DNA of 64,000 nucleotides, taken from positions 434,001 to 498,000 of the forward strand of contig OZ244987.1 in assembly GCA_965223105.1 (NCBI GenBank), in the 5' to 3' direction. This stretch comes from JABDMH01 sp965223105. Its GTDB lineage: Bacteria; Bacteroidota; Bacteroidia; Chitinophagales; Saprospiraceae. A model generated the notes under the pieces. It searched no databases and was not told the origin of the DNA. It saw only the letters and a list, made by a program, of their open reading frames with translations. A program made the translations under genes and the position numbers. Below are positions 63,051 to 64,000 of this stretch, one piece after another (the first letter of the stretch is position 1; each line of letters starts with the position of its first letter).

Positions 63051-64000
63051 ATGTATTTTTCACAAAGAAATATCTTAGGCGTACTTCTGGTACTTACTTG
63101 TATTGCTTGTGGTGCCCAACCCTCCTTATCGGAGTTTGACCGGTCGCCGGGTGATTTGCACTTTGATAGACTTCCTACCGTTTGGGATGAGGGTGTTCCA
63201 CTCGGCAATGGAATGGTAGGAACACTCGTATGGGAAAAAGATGGCCGGTTGAGATTGTCTCTTGACCGGGCCGATCTTTGGGATCTCCGCCCTATGGAGA
63301 ACCTCAATACACCGGAGTGGAAATACCGGTGGGTAAAAGAGCAATGGGAAAAGAATGATTACAAACCGGTACAGGAGAAATTTGATGTACCCTATGACCG
63401 CAGTCCCGCCCCGTCCAAGATACCGGGAGCTGCACTTGAATTTGATATTTCTTCACTTGGGGAGGTCCAGTCGGTACATCTATATGTGCGTGAAGCGGTG
63501 TGTGAGATCATATGGAGCTCAGGCGTTCAATTTCATGCCTTTGTCCATGCCACCGATCCCCTCGGATGGTATCGTTTCAGCGGCCTGGATGCCCCATTAG
63601 CCCATGAACTCATTCCCCCGGCCTATAATCTGGCCGGACAGAGTGAAGCCGAAAACCCAGTGACTGGTCAGGATTTGCGTCGTCTTGGTTATCCGCCCGG
63701 AGAAGTTGTGCAGAGCCAGAATTCCACCACGTATAATCAGGAGGGATGGGGAGGCTTTTCTTATCAGGTGCATGTCGGCGACCAATTTAGCGTTGGTGAA
63801 TGGGAGGGATGCTGGAGCATTAGCGCTCAATTTCCCGGATGGACAACAAGACCTCCGGCCACAGAGACGGTCAACCAAAATTTATCGATAGGCCTAAATA
63901 CATCGCTGGACACCCATGCTGATTGGTGGGAACGGTTCTGGGGTAAGTCAACGGTACAAGTGCCAGATGAGATCTTGCAAAGCCAATGGGAGCGGGAGTT
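63051..64000 (+). CDS. GH95-like glycoside hydrolase lipoprotein (3' partial)
   Basis: An open frame from ATG 63051 to the window end, 316 codons visible and no stop. It begins with a lipoprotein signal (MYFSQRNILGVLLVLTCIAC, Cys20). The next part reads LHFDRLPTVWDEGVPLGNGMVGTLVWEKDGRLRLSLDRADLWDLRP, the layout of GH95-type and related alpha/alpha-barrel glycosidases, which have an N-terminal beta domain with a WxExxPLGNGxxG phrase. DWWERFWGKSTVQVPDEILQ at the end would be the linker to the catalytic barrel, which is outside the window. With GH29 and fuconate dehydratase next door an alpha-L-fucosidase or galactosidase is likely, but catalytic residues are not visible. Confidence 0.8.
   Translation, partial: MYFSQRNILGVLLVLTCIACGAQPSLSEFDRSPGDLHFDRLPTVWDEGVPLGNGMVGTLVWEKDGRLRLSLDRADLWDLRPMENLNTPEWKYRWVKEQWEKNDYKPVQEKFDVPYDRSPAPSKIPGAALEFDISSLGEVQSVHLYVREAVCEIIWSSGVQFHAFVHATDPLGWYRFSGLDAPLAHELIPPAYNLAGQSEAENPVTGQDLRRLGYPPGEVVQSQNSTTYNQEGWGGFSYQVHVGDQFSVGEWEGCWSISAQFPGWTTRPPATETVNQNLSIGLNTSLDTHADWWERFWGKSTVQVPDEILQSQWERE

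Overview
The window looks like a chromosome segment of a Bacteroidota bacterium, probably of the Saprospirales/Lewinella type. Evidence: two secreted PKD proteins with the gliding-motility-type (type B) C-terminal domain, a BNR-repeat protein with a type A type-9-secretion sorting domain, a DUF3276/PUR-alpha-like protein, a short primary sigma factor of the Bacteroidota form (289 aa), START-like and DUF6794-like proteins, and several TAnnTTTG -7 promoter elements with no clear Shine-Dalgarno sequences. The exact genus cannot be read from the sequence.

Region by region. 1-5.2 kb (+): the end of a surface-polysaccharide cluster (unknown toroid-like protein cut by the window edge, DegT-type aminotransferase, sulfotransferase, GT-C-like membrane protein). 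5.1-8.2 kb (-): a second polysaccharide operon (WbpE-like aminotransferase, WbpD-like acetyltransferase, polysaccharide-deacetylase-like protein) that meets the first tail to tail with a 35-bp coding overlap. 8.7-9.3 kb: a fibre-like secreted protein broken by a single-base frameshift. 9.3-18 kb: L-2-hydroxyglutarate oxidase, an ECF sigma factor with small membrane proteins and Hsp20, enoyl-CoA hydratase, START-like protein, RpoD, Lrp/AsnC regulator, S41 protease and TsaC. 18-22.8 kb: two tandem paralogous PKD/T9SS-B proteins. 22.9-41 kb: mostly housekeeping (rplS, metallophosphoesterase, topA, surE-lpxB, priA, ABC exporter, DUF3276 protein, LON-domain protein, M29 aminopeptidase) plus a large BNR protein. 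41-50 kb: DMT transporter, M14 carboxypeptidase, two related TPR lipoproteins on either side of a sulfatase, and an outer-membrane-like lipoprotein. 50.7-51.8 kb: a TlpA-like thioredoxin overlapping an orphan DsbD N-terminal domain.

52-64 kb is the accessory carbohydrate region: a Tat-exported sugar isomerase-like protein, a GH89 alpha-N-acetylglucosaminidase-like protein, then a TetR-led block with an RraA-like protein, a split UxaA dehydratase, a sodium/solute symporter, a lipoprotein version of the fucose/rhamnose mutarotase, a GH29 alpha-L-fucosidase, an enolase-superfamily L-fuconate dehydratase and, running off the window, a GH95-like glycosidase. Together these suggest release of L-fucose outside the cytoplasm, mutarotation, sodium-coupled uptake and breakdown by the non-phosphorylated fuconate route to pyruvate and a C3 product. 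A perfect 10+4+10 palindrome in front of the TetR gene, with an 11-base half-site repeated in front of the last glycosidase gene, is the best candidate operator and is the most interesting non-coding signal found. No rRNA, tRNA, CRISPR array, insertion sequence or SusC/SusD pair was seen.
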